Positions 9,752-19,700 of a stretch of 64,000 nucleotides of DNA are shown here, piece by piece. Made by a program: the position numbers and the translations under genes. The stretch is from positions 1,039,501 to 1,103,500 of the forward strand of contig NZ_CP119968.1 of the NCBI RefSeq assembly GCF_032163395.1, read 5' to 3'. Source of the stretch: Gloeocapsopsis dulcis (lineage in GTDB: Bacteria; Cyanobacteriota; Cyanobacteriia; Cyanobacteriales; Chroococcidiopsidaceae). Position 1 is the first letter of the stretch, and each line of letters opens with the position of its first letter. The notes under the pieces were generated by a model, which worked only from the letters and a program-made list of their open reading frames with translations, made no database searches and was not told the DNA's origin.

Positions 9752-9789
9752 ATTTTTCAAATATAAAAAACTCAATCAAGGATTGAGGC
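9752..9789 (+). repeat. Strongly decayed CRISPR repeat past the array end
   Basis: About 31 bases after the last array repeat lies a sequence beginning ATTTTTCAAATATAAA and ending CAATCAAGGATTGAGGC that aligns along its length with the repeat. It keeps the CAAGGATTGA of the degenerate terminal repeat. The spacer-like distance supports descent from an old repeat unit rather than chance. Confidence 0.55.
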
Positions 9790-9880
9790 TATTAGAAAGA
9801 TAAATAATTTTCATTCTAATTCTACCTAATAAATTTGGGGTGATTGCATAATAGTATTAACAGAGAAATTAGGTAAAGAT

Positions 9881-10156
9881 ATGACATCAGAAGAAATTCA
9901 AAAAGCTATTGAAGGGACGCTAGCTGTGCAAAGGAAACTACAAAATACGCAGTTGATAACGAGAGAAGAAATAGCAGATTTAAAAGAATCAACTAGAAAT
10001 CTAAACGAAATTAGCCAGCGCCACGAGCGTCGCATTGAGCAGTTGCTCGGTTATTCAATAACTGGAGAGGGCGATCGCTTAGATTTGTTGCAGCGATTAA
10101 TGACTCTTGAGCGTAGAGTTTCGAGACTAGAACAGGAAGATAATGGAGAATCATAG
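9881..10156 (+). CDS. Small coiled-coil protein of unknown function
   Basis: A 91-residue, highly charged, helical protein. It opens with MTSEEIQKAIEGTL, a beginning I associate with a recurrent family of short cyanobacterial coiled-coil proteins of unknown function, and shows heptad-like spacing from about residue 25 to the end (LLQRLMTLERRVSRLEQE). It lies between the CRISPR array and a second set of decayed repeats on the same strand. No Cas-like motif is visible. It may have been inserted into or grown up in the trailer end of the array; a role in CRISPR cannot be claimed. Confidence 0.6.
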   Translation: MTSEEIQKAIEGTLAVQRKLQNTQLITREEIADLKESTRNLNEISQRHERRIEQLLGYSITGEGDRLDLLQRLMTLERRVSRLEQEDNGES

Positions 10157-10214
10157 TACAAATTCCTTCTATAATTGCTAAAGCTGGAACTCTTCGGGGT
10201 GAAACAGCTTTAAT

Positions 10215-10401
10215 ATTTCAATTAACAAAAAAAACATCAGGGATTGAAACTTAGGATACGGTAGCAAATTTACTTGAGCTACAACAATTATTTCAATTCC
10301 CATAACAAAACCCTCTACCAGGTATTGAAACACGGCTACTAAAGCTAATGATGGTAGCGTTATAGATTTCAATTAACATAAATCCTTATCAGGATTCAAA
10401 C
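10215..10401 (+). CRISPR. Decayed three-repeat CRISPR remnant
   Basis: Three degenerate copies of the array repeat occur at 10215-10250, 10290-10331 and 10366-10401 with 39- and 34-base spacers. The first keeps ATTTCAATTAAC and CATCAGGGATTGAAAC but has a poly-A middle; the second is longer and heavily changed; the third is near-perfect except for a lost G and ATTCAAAC in place of ATTGAAAC. All share the array orientation. This looks like the oldest end of the same array, separated from it by about 500 bases. Confidence 0.8.
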
Positions 10402-10512
10402 CCATTCAATGTTATGTTTACCTGTTTCTCTTACACAACACAGTTGAGTCCAAGGCTGCGATACATCGTGAAACCCTGGACTTCGACAAACATTTCCACT
10501 CAAATAATTTTT

Positions 10513-12747
10513 CTAAGGCACCTCAATCGGAATCAAAGTATTTTCTGGTAGATAACTGCGGAAACTGCCCTCATCTGCTAACAATAAAACCAACCTTAAC
10601 GGATAATCTGGCGGCATTTGTAAATCAGCCCACGGGACGGCAATTTCCAAACATTTGTTCAATGCCACAGTAGCGCGACTATAACGCGGATGCCATTGAT
10701 GGTGTTCTCCAGCTTCCTGAAAATGAACCGACTGAGTTAGTAAATTGATTTCTAGCTGGTGATGATACAAATAGTTTAGTGGAGCTTCATTCGGGATATC
10801 ATCTAGTGGCACTGGACTGTTGTGCATTGTGCGATCGGGATAAAACCACAGTAAATGTAACTCTGAAGGCATGTCACGTCCTGGTTGTACACCCTGTTTT
10901 AAGTCCACTCGCAGGTAGAAATTCAGGTGATCTAACCCATACCACAGACGCTGGATCGCACTGCTTTTGTGCATTGTTCCCCGCGCCCCACCGACTTCTA
11001 AACGTCCAGCGCGATCCCAATCTTGCTCATCACCCATACCATCAATCACAGGATGAATAAAACCTTGAGGTCGATGATCGGCTTGGACTTCATGCGATTC
11101 CACGGGTTGGCGCAAATACGGTGGAATAGGTTCGTTTAATGCTTGGTAGATCCCGCACAAATGTTCGCGAAATAGTTGGTCAAAAATAGCATCTTGATTC
11201 GAGGTATGACCTTCACCAAACCACCAAAACCAATCAGAACCTTCAGCAGCATACAAAGCTTCCCATGCTTCAGGGTTGTTTTCTTCGGTTGCTTCAGGAT
11301 GTTTGGCAAGTACAGCCCTAGCCTCAGCTAGCATATCCCAAGCACGATTCTTGGCAGGATCGCCGATCCACGTTGTAAAACTACCATCTACCCAAGAACC
11401 ACTGTGTAATTGTTCTCCTGGAATTGTTGCAGTTGGAGGGAATTTTTCCAGGAATTCAGAAACAGTGACAAGTTTGATATGGGGATGATCGCTGAGAGTT
11501 TGATACAAATTTTCTAAGAAAGGCTTACCATCTTGCGGATAAAACTCCCAACAGTTCTCGCCATCAAGGGCAATCGTGACTAACCACGGCTGTTCAGGTT
11601 GACGATGTTTGTGCGAGTGCGCGATCGCTTCTAAGTGTCCCACCAAATCTGTTGCTGCTTTCTTGGGTGGCATCGAACCATAAGTAAAGCCAATTAAATC
11701 AGATAAGCGGTGATCGCGAAAGACAATTGCTAAATCACCTGCAGCTGTCTCCAATCGATACGGACGATAGAGTAATTCAGGTTCACACACATTTCCCGCA
11801 CCATCGCGGTGGAAAAAGTGGTGTAGCGTCCAGCCTAATACCGCTTCGTCAGATATAATCCAGTTAAATCCTTGTTTAACAATATAAGGTAGAATCTCAG
11901 GACTCACCGATTGTTCTGAAGGCCATAATCCACGAGGTTCCTGTCCAAAGCGATCTTGATACAATTCCCACGCTTTATACAAATGTCGAGGAATGTCTTC
12001 TGCCCATTGAAATCGGTGTTGCGGCAATGTCATATTTGGTACAGCAACGCGTCCCGAATCAGTATCTGCGAGTAATGGCAAAATTGGGTGCGTGTAAGGC
12101 GTTGTGGTGACTTCCAACTGCCCAGCGTGTTGCATATCTCGGTGTTGAGGGATAATTCTACCCAAGATGTCGCGTTGCTTGGAATAGATCCGCTGGCGAT
12201 CGCTTAAAGTAAAATTCCGCCCTTGTTGTAACCACGCTGCAATTTCTGGATCGTCCCAAAATAGCGGATCAATCCAGGCTAAATTATGCCACGCCAATAG
12301 ATCGCTATAATCTTGCAACTGCCAATTTTCTAAACACCACGCTTTGCCTTCTTCTTGTTTTTGGTGGTACAAGTGGGCATAACGCGGGTGCGGATCAATT
12401 AACGTGTGGTGATTCGCATCAAAAAAATGTTCGATGATAAACTGTCGTTGTTCTTGACTTAGTTGCTCGGTCGGCGTCAAGCTGACAGCTAAATATGGGT
12501 CAAATGCTGTCCCATTGATATAATCTTCGAGTTGCAAAATCAACGAAGGAACCAAATTGACCGTTTGATGCAACTTCGGATAGCGCGCTAACAGTAAGAC
12601 TAAGTCCAAATAATCTTTCGTGCCATGCAGCCGTACCCAGGGTAGTCGGTATTGACTGTGTGCAGACAATGAAATGCTGCTATCTCGACCTTTGTACAGA
12701 GGCTGGTGTTGGTGCCAAACAAATGCAACGTATAGAGGATGCGCCAT
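10513..12747 (-). CDS. Glycoside hydrolase family 57 (alpha-amylase/glucanotransferase type)
   Basis: The 744-residue protein acts on alpha-glucans such as glycogen (family knowledge). GH57 landmarks are visible: HQHQPLY near the N-terminus (region 1), GLWPSEQSV around residues 285-295 with the likely nucleophile Glu, and ALDGENCW with the likely acid/base Asp. The C-terminal part after about residue 550 resembles the beta-rich domain found in cyanobacterial members. The precise reaction, hydrolysis or transfer, cannot be decided by eye. It is a single gene read toward the CRISPR remnant; upstream lie short GGGGCTAGAGGC-like repeats. Confidence 0.85.
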   Translation of the reverse strand: MAHPLYVAFVWHQHQPLYKGRDSSISLSAHSQYRLPWVRLHGTKDYLDLVLLLARYPKLHQTVNLVPSLILQLEDYINGTAFDPYLAVSLTPTEQLSQEQRQFIIEHFFDANHHTLIDPHPRYAHLYHQKQEEGKAWCLENWQLQDYSDLLAWHNLAWIDPLFWDDPEIAAWLQQGRNFTLSDRQRIYSKQRDILGRIIPQHRDMQHAGQLEVTTTPYTHPILPLLADTDSGRVAVPNMTLPQHRFQWAEDIPRHLYKAWELYQDRFGQEPRGLWPSEQSVSPEILPYIVKQGFNWIISDEAVLGWTLHHFFHRDGAGNVCEPELLYRPYRLETAAGDLAIVFRDHRLSDLIGFTYGSMPPKKAATDLVGHLEAIAHSHKHRQPEQPWLVTIALDGENCWEFYPQDGKPFLENLYQTLSDHPHIKLVTVSEFLEKFPPTATIPGEQLHSGSWVDGSFTTWIGDPAKNRAWDMLAEARAVLAKHPEATEENNPEAWEALYAAEGSDWFWWFGEGHTSNQDAIFDQLFREHLCGIYQALNEPIPPYLRQPVESHEVQADHRPQGFIHPVIDGMGDEQDWDRAGRLEVGGARGTMHKSSAIQRLWYGLDHLNFYLRVDLKQGVQPGRDMPSELHLLWFYPDRTMHNSPVPLDDIPNEAPLNYLYHHQLEINLLTQSVHFQEAGEHHQWHPRYSRATVALNKCLEIAVPWADLQMPPDYPLRLVLLLADEGSFRSYLPENTLIPIEVP

Positions 12748-12868
12748 AAGCTAGGGGCTAGAGGCTAGGTATTACTAGGGTTATCAGGTAAGCAAGCAAA
12801 ACTATTATATTTTCTTAACCACTTTACCCTAATTTGCTTTCTAGTCCCTAGTCCCTTTTACTGATTGA

Positions 12869-13099
12869 CTACAGCACTTGCTCAACTTCCGCAATTTCTG
12901 GAATCATTTCCCGTAAACGGCGCTCAATTCCCATTCTCAGCGTCATTGTCGAGCTAGGACAAGAACCACAGGCTCCTTGAAGCCGTAACTTGACAATAGG
13001 ACCATCTAGTTCGACCAATTCTACATTACCGCCATCAGATATCAGGTAAGGACGCAATTCATCCAGAACTGTTTCCACATTATCCATTGTCAGTTCCAT
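12869..13099 (-). CDS. nfu: NifU-like C-terminal domain iron-sulfur scaffold (Nfu)
   Basis: This 76-residue protein consists of the Nfu domain alone, which assembles and hands over Fe-S clusters, notably for photosystem I in cyanobacteria (family knowledge). The cluster-binding CGSCPSS motif (C44, C47) is intact and [10 protein letters not shown] is typical. Length matches the single-domain cyanobacterial form. The start at 13099 gives MELTMDNV; a slightly later Met (residue 5) is also possible. Confidence 0.93.
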   Translation of the reverse strand: MELTMDNVETVLDELRPYLISDGGNVELVELDGPIVKLRLQGACGSCPSSTMTLRMGIERRLREMIPEIAEVEQVL

Positions 13100-13202
13100 T
13101 AATTTAGACCTCGTTCAGCTTGCAAAGTTTGTTGATAAGTTGATCCTAGATCTAATTTGCTGCGCTTTGCGCAATCGCCCGCAGCCACTAGCTTAATTAT
13201 GC

Positions 13203-13853
13203 CTAGACCGCTGCGGGTTCGAGCAACTTGATATTTGAGAAATTGAATTCCGTCGTGATTCGTTCTCCATTCTCATACGATTGCACAACCTGCTTGGTCA
13301 TGACGTAGTAGTCACCTACTTTCTCGTAAGTATCTTCAAAATTCAAAACTCTGATGACATCATTCGTTTGCGGATTGCGAAATACAGCATCATAGCGCGA
13401 TGCAACGTAACCATTCCCAGTATCTAAGCTTTCGTGAGTATCAATTACAAACGCCATGCGACCCATAACGCGGCTTACTTGGCAAATTTCGGTACCGCGA
13501 ATTTTGTAATTAGACCCCATTGAATCACCTTTTACTAGGATCTCAACAGCACCTGAAGCGTCAGTTTCACCTAAATTAAATTCGTGCTTACTATGCGATT
13601 GCTCAAAACTAGAGCGCTTGCGGTGCGTGACAATATCCCGTAGTTGCGTGTAGACACTTTCTTGCACTTCTTCATTGTCAATACCAGTGACTTCCACACT
13701 CCAATCACGGTTGATGCGTACGTGACCGTTGTAGACTTCAGAACCTTGCTTCAACTCCACATCAGCACTGTAGCCAGGAAAGTTTTCATCCCAGGTATAG
13801 CGATTCTCGTACGCAGTTTTAAATAGTTCAGTGGCACTCGATTGCTGTGTCAT
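13203..13853 (-). CDS. DUF3386 family protein
   Basis: A soluble 216-residue protein of the cyanobacterial/plant family DUF3386. It is recognised from the pattern FKTAYENRYTWDENFPGY, the internal IRGTEICQVSRVMG segment and the final beta-rich VMTKQVVQSYENG. Its function is not established. No signal peptide or membrane segment is seen. The gene stands between nfu and the SLH lipoprotein, all on the minus strand but separated by 100-base gaps. Confidence 0.8.
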   Translation of the reverse strand: MTQQSSATELFKTAYENRYTWDENFPGYSADVELKQGSEVYNGHVRINRDWSVEVTGIDNEEVQESVYTQLRDIVTHRKRSSFEQSHSKHEFNLGETDASGAVEILVKGDSMGSNYKIRGTEICQVSRVMGRMAFVIDTHESLDTGNGYVASRYDAVFRNPQTNDVIRVLNFEDTYEKVGDYYVMTKQVVQSYENGERITTEFNFSNIKLLEPAAV

Positions 13854-13965
13854 GTAATCATTCTGATTTCAACTGTCCTATTATCTCTTGTTTGAGGGGT
13901 GAGGGGTGAGGGGCGAGGAGTAACCAAAATCAGATTGCATCTCAAATGCTGGAGAACCCAAGACA

Positions 13966-15336
13966 CTAATTTTCTGATTCAGTAGCTTGTGATGTACCTG
14001 ATTGTTGCAGTCGCAGTGCATCTTGAGCTGAGACACCCTCGCTTGCGGAACCAATGTACCATAGTGCAGCTGCGGCTTCTGCACGAGTTACCGTTTTCTT
14101 GGGTTGAAACAGCGTGGTATAGCCAAAAACGCGGCGGATGTTTGAGCGATCGCTATTTTGAAAATCTGCCAAAACTGCTTGTAATGCTCTCGGTTCAATT
14201 TTTGCTGCATCTTGAAAACCCCATGTTTGTTGTACGGCATCTACTGAAGCATTGGGGAGCGAGGAACGCGTATCTAGTGGAACTTTCCAGAGAATCATTT
14301 GTTCCCGTGTTAGCGGTGCATCAGGGCGAAATAGCACGGTTGTTGAACTTCCTGATAGGGGACTGGGAATTAAACCTGCTTCCGCTAAACCTTGAATAAT
14401 TGGGAAATCTGCATCAGATGACGGTACATCTTGAAAGGCTGGTTGAGCAGAGGAAGATGCTTCGCGAATTTGTTGTGCGGGACTATTGGCATAAAATTGA
14501 TTATTCGCGGTTACTAGCCAACGCGCATACTCACGCCGCGTTACGGTTTTACTTGGTTCAAATTGAGTTGTTGAAGAACTACTTTTAGATGTTGATTGTA
14601 GTGGTAGTACACCTAATGCTGTTAAGTCTTGAAGATACTGCCGCAGTTCTTGTGGTGCTTGGTTAGTATCGTTAAAAGTTTGTGCATTATTTGTTTGTTG
14701 TGCAGTGTTATCTACAGTTTGTGCTGTTTGATCGGTTGGCTGTGATAGCACTGGACCAATAAAATCTGCATCTCCTGGCTGTGGTACATTGTCTGTTTCA
14801 GCCGATGTTGATAAATTAGCTGTAGTAGTGGTATCGCGAGTGTATTGCAGTGTAAATTCTGTACCTGCTACGTTTGGCTGGGCAGTACTGCTTTGATTAG
14901 TTGTTGCAGGAATTGTTAGTGTAACGCGCAACCCATTTTGCTGGGCTTCTAGTATTCCCTCTTGGGTTGGCTGACGCACATCCCAATTATTTGCCTGAAA
15001 CTCATTTTGATAAAAGCTTTGAACAGCATTCATGGGGTCAGAAGTTGTCCAGCGCGTTGTTGACTGTGTAACTTCCTGCAATTGAGCATTAGGATAACGA
15101 GGAATTTCTGGTGGAAAGTCTGCTGGTAGCTGAATATTAGTATTCGGAGCTGCTTGATTACTGTTATTATCACCACTACCAAAGGCGATCGCAGGGCTGT
15201 TTTCTAGTCTAGGATCTGCACCTAACATCTGCTCTAGACTTCTGCCAGACTGATTATTCGCACAGGCACTTACAGATGCCAATAACACAGCTATACTAGC
15301 TACTCGGAAAAAGCATCTTGAGGTCAACACAGTCAT
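13966..15336 (-). CDS. SLH-domain lipoprotein
   Basis: The 456-residue protein starts with a hydrophobic signal and lipobox ending VSAC (C25), so it should be a lipid-anchored envelope protein. Residues about 75-175 form a beta-rich domain, 190-225 are a Gln/Thr/Asn-rich linker, and the C-terminal half holds S-layer-homology modules (FEPSKTVTRREYARWLV, RPDAPLTREQMILW, KKTVTRAEAAAALW). SLH modules bind cell-wall polymers, so the protein probably links membrane and wall. It is divergent from sasA with a 260-base intergenic region. Confidence 0.8.
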   Translation of the reverse strand: MTVLTSRCFFRVASIAVLLASVSACANNQSGRSLEQMLGADPRLENSPAIAFGSGDNNSNQAAPNTNIQLPADFPPEIPRYPNAQLQEVTQSTTRWTTSDPMNAVQSFYQNEFQANNWDVRQPTQEGILEAQQNGLRVTLTIPATTNQSSTAQPNVAGTEFTLQYTRDTTTTANLSTSAETDNVPQPGDADFIGPVLSQPTDQTAQTVDNTAQQTNNAQTFNDTNQAPQELRQYLQDLTALGVLPLQSTSKSSSSTTQFEPSKTVTRREYARWLVTANNQFYANSPAQQIREASSSAQPAFQDVPSSDADFPIIQGLAEAGLIPSPLSGSSTTVLFRPDAPLTREQMILWKVPLDTRSSLPNASVDAVQQTWGFQDAAKIEPRALQAVLADFQNSDRSNIRRVFGYTTLFQPKKTVTRAEAAAALWYIGSASEGVSAQDALRLQQSGTSQATESEN

Positions 15337-15598
15337 TTAGAGAAGATACCATCATTTCTTACGCTAACGTAATTTTCCGATTGCTGGCACTGTTTATGTA
15401 GAAAGTAACAGGTGACTGGCTGTAAGTTAATATTCTTTTGTATAATTCTTTACCAAATAAGGTGGATTTCAATGAGATGGTAGATAAGTTCCAAAAAACT
15501 TGCGATCTGCTTGGTATCCAAAAGACAAAATAAATATTAAATTTAAGTATAAGATTATTAGCAAGCTTAACCTGTTTCCTGTGCCACAACAAAACTTC

Positions 15599-16765
15599 AT
15601 GCAGGTTTTCCCTCAAAAGCTTAGTGATTCTCGCGCACAGCTTCAGCTATTGCTGTTCGTTGACGAACGTTCTGGTTCCCAGCAACAGATTCAGCAAATT
15701 TATCACTACCTCAAAGAGTTACAAGAGAAATATGTATTTGAACTTCAAAGTATTGACGTTGGCGAACAACCATATTTCGCAGAACACTTCAAATTAGTTG
15801 CTACACCAGCACTGATTAAAATTTATCCAGAACCACGGCAAACTTTAGCTGGAAGTAATTTAATTGCCCAGCTACAATCTTGGTGGCCGCGTTGGCAACA
15901 AGCGATCACAGAAAAACTAGACTCGCATAACGCTAACCCCGAACTAATCGTACCATCACAAGGTAGTGTGCGCTCAATTGCCGATTCAGCAGAAGTAATG
16001 TTGATGGCAGACGAAATTTTTAGTTTAAAACGCGAACAAGAAAAGTTATTGGAACAGCTACACTTCAAAGAACAAGTCATTGCCATGCTGGCACACGATC
16101 TGCGAAATCCTCTAACTACTGTATCTATTGCGCTGGAGACTCTAGAAACAAATCTATATCCACGCCAAGGTCAACCTCAACTCACACCAAATCTGATCGC
16201 GCAGTTATTGAAGCAAGCACGGACGCAAGCAAGATCAATTGATAAAATGATTGCTGGGTTGTTGCAAGCGGCGTGTGGAACCGCAGCTGAATTAAACATT
16301 CAGCCACAAAAATTAGAGCTAAAACAACTGTGTCATGATGTACTTGCGCAATTAAGCGATCGCGCGAATGACAAAAATCAGAAAGTAGAAACTGATATTC
16401 CCCACGATTTACCACGGATTTATGCCGATCAGGAAAGAGTTCGCCAAGTTTTAATCAATTTATTGGATAATGCAATTAAGTACACGCCAATAAATGGCAC
16501 TATTCGAGTTTCTGCACTACATCGCACAACTCAAAAAATTCAATTGAGTATTTGTGATACAGGTCCTGGGATTCCCGAGGAAAACCGCGATCGCATCTTT
16601 GAAAACCGCTTTCGCCTCGAAAGAGATAAAGCAAAAGACGGCTATGGAATTGGTCTTTGTCTGTGCCAGCGAATTATTAGAGCACACTATGGTCAAATTT
16701 GGATAGATTGCCCGCCCACAGGTGGTTCCTGTTTTCACTTTATGCTACCAGTTTATCCAACTTGA
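15599..16765 (+). CDS. sasA: Circadian clock output histidine kinase SasA
   Basis: SasA reads the KaiC state and phosphorylates RpaA. The N-terminal domain (about residues 10-100) is KaiB-like ([21 protein letters not shown]). It is followed by a linker helix, the H-box with H166 in [11 protein letters not shown], the N-box [13 protein letters not shown], and the G-boxes DTGPGIP and GYGIGL. The 388-residue length from ATG 15599 matches the family; the frame is open further up but encodes unlike sequence, and GTG 15581 is an alternative. kaiABC and rpaA are not in this window. Confidence 0.92.
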   Translation: MQVFPQKLSDSRAQLQLLLFVDERSGSQQQIQQIYHYLKELQEKYVFELQSIDVGEQPYFAEHFKLVATPALIKIYPEPRQTLAGSNLIAQLQSWWPRWQQAITEKLDSHNANPELIVPSQGSVRSIADSAEVMLMADEIFSLKREQEKLLEQLHFKEQVIAMLAHDLRNPLTTVSIALETLETNLYPRQGQPQLTPNLIAQLLKQARTQARSIDKMIAGLLQAACGTAAELNIQPQKLELKQLCHDVLAQLSDRANDKNQKVETDIPHDLPRIYADQERVRQVLINLLDNAIKYTPINGTIRVSALHRTTQKIQLSICDTGPGIPEENRDRIFENRFRLERDKAKDGYGIGLCLCQRIIRAHYGQIWIDCPPTGGSCFHFMLPVYPT

Positions 16766-16789
16766 GCATGGTATCTTCTCAAGCCGAAA

Positions 16790-17200
16790 CTAGCCTCTCG
16801 TTTCAGCGTATCTTTTAAGGGCAGCGATAATTTGAGTATTGGCAGTAGGGAAAGAATACTGCTCAATTTCGTTTAAACTTACCCAAAGAACTTCGTCGCA
16901 TTCGATCGGCATTGGTTTGCCAGAGAGATGATTGCACAAATGTACTGTTAAAGTAACTTGTAAATGTGGGTAAGTATAATCAATTGTAATTAAATGCTCG
17001 CCAACGTCAATCTCAATTCCTAATTCTTCTTTAATTTCTCTTTTAATACACTCTTCCACTGTTTCTCCTGGCTCAATCTTACCACCAGGAAATTCCCACA
17101 ATCCCCCCAAGTTTCCTTCTGGACGACGGCGATCTATCAGAATTTGTTCTTGGTCGTTCCAGACCACAGCAACACCAATAATTTTATGTGGAATTATCAC
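16790..17200 (-). CDS. mutT: Nudix hydrolase, MutT type
   Basis: The Nudix box is complete (GGKIEPGETVEECIKREI then EELGIE), so the protein hydrolyses nucleoside diphosphate derivatives, probably oxidised dGTP. I chose GTG at 17200, giving 136 residues and the family-like start IIPHKIIGVAVVW, because an AAGAGG site lies just upstream. The frame is open to 17311 but the extra 37 residues look non-coding. The gene converges with sasA, 24 bases apart. Confidence 0.85.
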   Translation of the reverse strand: MIIPHKIIGVAVVWNDQEQILIDRRRPEGNLGGLWEFPGGKIEPGETVEECIKREIKEELGIEIDVGEHLITIDYTYPHLQVTLTVHLCNHLSGKPMPIECDEVLWVSLNEIEQYSFPTANTQIIAALKRYAETRG

Positions 17201-17421
17201 CCAGAAACCTCTTAAGGCGTTATTGAGCGTACAAATTATATAGTCATGTAGTTTAGCTACTACCAGTAATAGTATTTGTTGAGTTTTGAATACTGGCAAT
17301 CTTTCTGCCAAAATTATATAACTCGGCTGAGCGAGATATTTGCTTGCCGAGTTGATTGTTGGTGGGATACGCGTGTTCTATTACTGTAGCGATCTTGAAT
17401 GTAATAGTACAAGCCTCATAG

Positions 17422-17760
17422 CTATTCATGGGTTGGATTACTCACTTCAGCTGCTTGTAGGGATTTTTCAAACAGCATTCTTTGCTCTGCGTTACGTAGG
17501 AAATATCCACTAATCATTGCTGACGCTAGCAAGCGCCCCAGATTCTCACGGGTTGTTGTCACACTGACATTAAAGTGTTCTGGAGGCAAACTCCCCAAAA
17601 GCCCAACGATGTTGCGTTCCATAATTTGAAACACTTCCCCAGAATTAGGTTTAGAGAGTTGATTAACGGATTCTGGACTTAGTCCTTGAACATACTGCCA
17701 CAATAGACCGCTGTTCTCGTCGCCTTCAAAAAATTCTGATTGGTTAGATACTTCGCTCAC
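17422..17760 (-). CDS. DUF760 family protein
   Basis: A 112-residue soluble protein of the cyanobacterial and chloroplast family DUF760, of unknown function. Family-typical segments are LWQYVQGLSPESV near residue 20 and the central IVGLLGSLPPEHF followed by REnLGrLLaSAMisGYFLR. It is transcribed away from the upstream sigma-factor gene's end, with about 170 bases between. Confidence 0.8.
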   Translation of the reverse strand: MSEVSNQSEFFEGDENSGLLWQYVQGLSPESVNQLSKPNSGEVFQIMERNIVGLLGSLPPEHFNVSVTTTRENLGRLLASAMISGYFLRNAEQRMLFEKSLQAAEVSNPTHE

Positions 17761-17927
17761 TTCGCACCTCTGGATTTAGTCATAGTCTATTCTCCGTTGA
17801 GAAGTTTGACTATGCTGTTAAAAATTGAACTGACTATCATTGTCTTCTGCAAACTAATGTAACAAGCTCTGACGGCTGCTGTTGTTGGTGAAACCGAACA
17901 CGACGGTGACGGATTCTCTCACTCTTT

Positions 17928-18884
17928 CTAGCTTGCTAAGTACTGATCCATATCAGCTTTGCGTTTGCGTAACTTTGTGAGGGCTTCGCGTTCAATTTGG
18001 CGGACACGTTCGCGACTAATATTGAGGCGATCGCCAATTTTTGCTAGTGTCATTGATTGTCCATCAACTAAACCAAAACGGAGTGACAGGACTTCGCGTT
18101 GCTGTGGTGTGAGATCCGCCATCATCTGTTCAATGTCAGTGGACATACATGATTGCAGCACGAAATCGTCTGGAGAGACGCCGGTATCTTCTAACAGTTC
18201 TCCAAGTTCTGTATCGTGATTATCTCCTACACGTAGGTCTAAAGATAACGGTAGTCGCGCTCGTTCTAAATATTCTCTTACCTGCTTGGGAGACAATTCT
18301 AATTCAGCGGCTAACTCCGAAATGGTAGCAGCACGTCCTAGTTGCTGGGATAGCTGTCGCTGTGCTTTTTTGATTTTGTTTAGCTTCTCGGTGATGTGAA
18401 TTGGTAGCCGAATTGTCCGACCTTTTTCCGCGATCGCCCGCGTAATTGCTTGACGAATCCACCAGTAAGCATAAGTTGAAAAGCGATATCCCTTTGTTGG
18501 GTCAAACTTTTCTACGCCACGCTGCATCCCAATGGTTCCTTCTTGAATCAAGTCCAATAAGTCCACGTTACGCTTGATATACTTCTTGGCTACCGACACA
18601 ACTAGTCGGAGATTTGCTTCTACCATTTTTCGTTTGGCAATTTCCCCTAAGGCGATCGCCTTACTAAGTTCAGCAGATTCTATCCCCGCAGTTGCTGCCC
18701 ACTCTTCCAGGGTTGGTTCTCGATTTAACTGTTCACTGAGAGTCTCTTTGATTTCTTGCAAGGCAGTTGAGCGCTGCACTTGTTTGCCATACAATATTTC
18801 TTGCTCGTGGGTTAAAAGTGGTACACGACCAATTTCTCGTAGATAAGTTCGCACGAGGTCTGTGGCTGTCTGAGCAGTCTTCAT
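17928..18884 (-). CDS. Group 2 RNA polymerase sigma factor (SigD-like)
   Basis: This 318-residue RpoD-family factor lacks region 1.1. It has region 1.2 ([17 protein letters not shown]), region 2 with [18 protein letters not shown] and [18 protein letters not shown], region 3 and region 4 with the recognition helix ([16 protein letters not shown]). That layout is the non-essential group 2 type used for stress and light/nutrient responses. The 318-residue length fits SigD-like members, but SigB or SigC cannot be excluded. A gene-free 816-base region lies upstream and may hold a long leader with several promoters. Confidence 0.9.
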   Translation of the reverse strand: MKTAQTATDLVRTYLREIGRVPLLTHEQEILYGKQVQRSTALQEIKETLSEQLNREPTLEEWAATAGIESAELSKAIALGEIAKRKMVEANLRLVVSVAKKYIKRNVDLLDLIQEGTIGMQRGVEKFDPTKGYRFSTYAYWWIRQAITRAIAEKGRTIRLPIHITEKLNKIKKAQRQLSQQLGRAATISELAAELELSPKQVREYLERARLPLSLDLRVGDNHDTELGELLEDTGVSPDDFVLQSCMSTDIEQMMADLTPQQREVLSLRFGLVDGQSMTLAKIGDRLNISRERVRQIEREALTKLRKRKADMDQYLAS

Positions 18885-19700
18885 GGCACTACGCTTGTAA
18901 ATTGATAATCAGAGGTTTGGCAAGATGGTGCAATCGTGGACTGGCAACTTTTGCGCAAAGTCACCCTCAACAAAGATTAAATGATTGTTACTTATAAACA
19001 ACTTAGCGTTTGACCCCAAAATTTAACCAGATTTGAACTTGGAAACGATAACTTCAGACAAAGCAGTTAACTAAAACTTTTTGTCTTGTCATCACTTCAT
19101 TAATTTTGAATACTCCTATGTTAACTATTGTAACCTTTATTAGTCCAGTGTTGCTAATTTCAGTGTTTGAACTCCAAGGGTAACTGCTAAATTCTTATGC
19201 TGCTGTTGTACTCCCCACCAATCTAATAGCTGAACTGATTTATTACAAAGTTAGTCTGATTTTTTACTACAGCCTAACTACTAATCATTCTCACAATTGC
19301 ATCTTGGAAAACAAAAGATTGTAAACTTTGATTTAATTTTTCACTAGTTGTACTTAGGATGTTTATTTTAATGCAGGAATTGGGTTTTCTGCCGTAATTT
19401 TGGCTTCTATACATTTCTTTACATTTCAGGCGTTAAAAATGAGAGCTAGAATTTTATGTAATTTTAGTTACCTTGCTTTTTACTAATCTATAGCCTATTA
19501 ATTATGAGATAGTTAAAATGATAGAGTTGTTGACCTACTTAAAACAGTTTTACACGTAAAATACTGGAATTAAATAATACAACAAGTTTTAGAAACACTG
19601 TTTGAAACTTCTAAATTCTTTATATTTGTACGTACTATAGCAATGGTCAGGTCTGCAAAAGCCCCCTGACCCTGATCCCTGCTACATATAACCCTCGTTC
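18885..19700. other. Gene-free region between sigma factor and carB
   Basis: This 816-base AT-rich stretch has no credible coding frame on either strand and no recognised RNA gene. It lies upstream of the sigma-factor start and downstream of the carB stop (both minus strand), so it probably holds the sigma-factor promoter and leader. Confidence 0.6.

Noticed and set aside
10178-10372. Minus-strand open frame of 64 codons across the decayed repeats
   Set aside because: It consists largely of CRISPR-repeat sequence and has no protein features.
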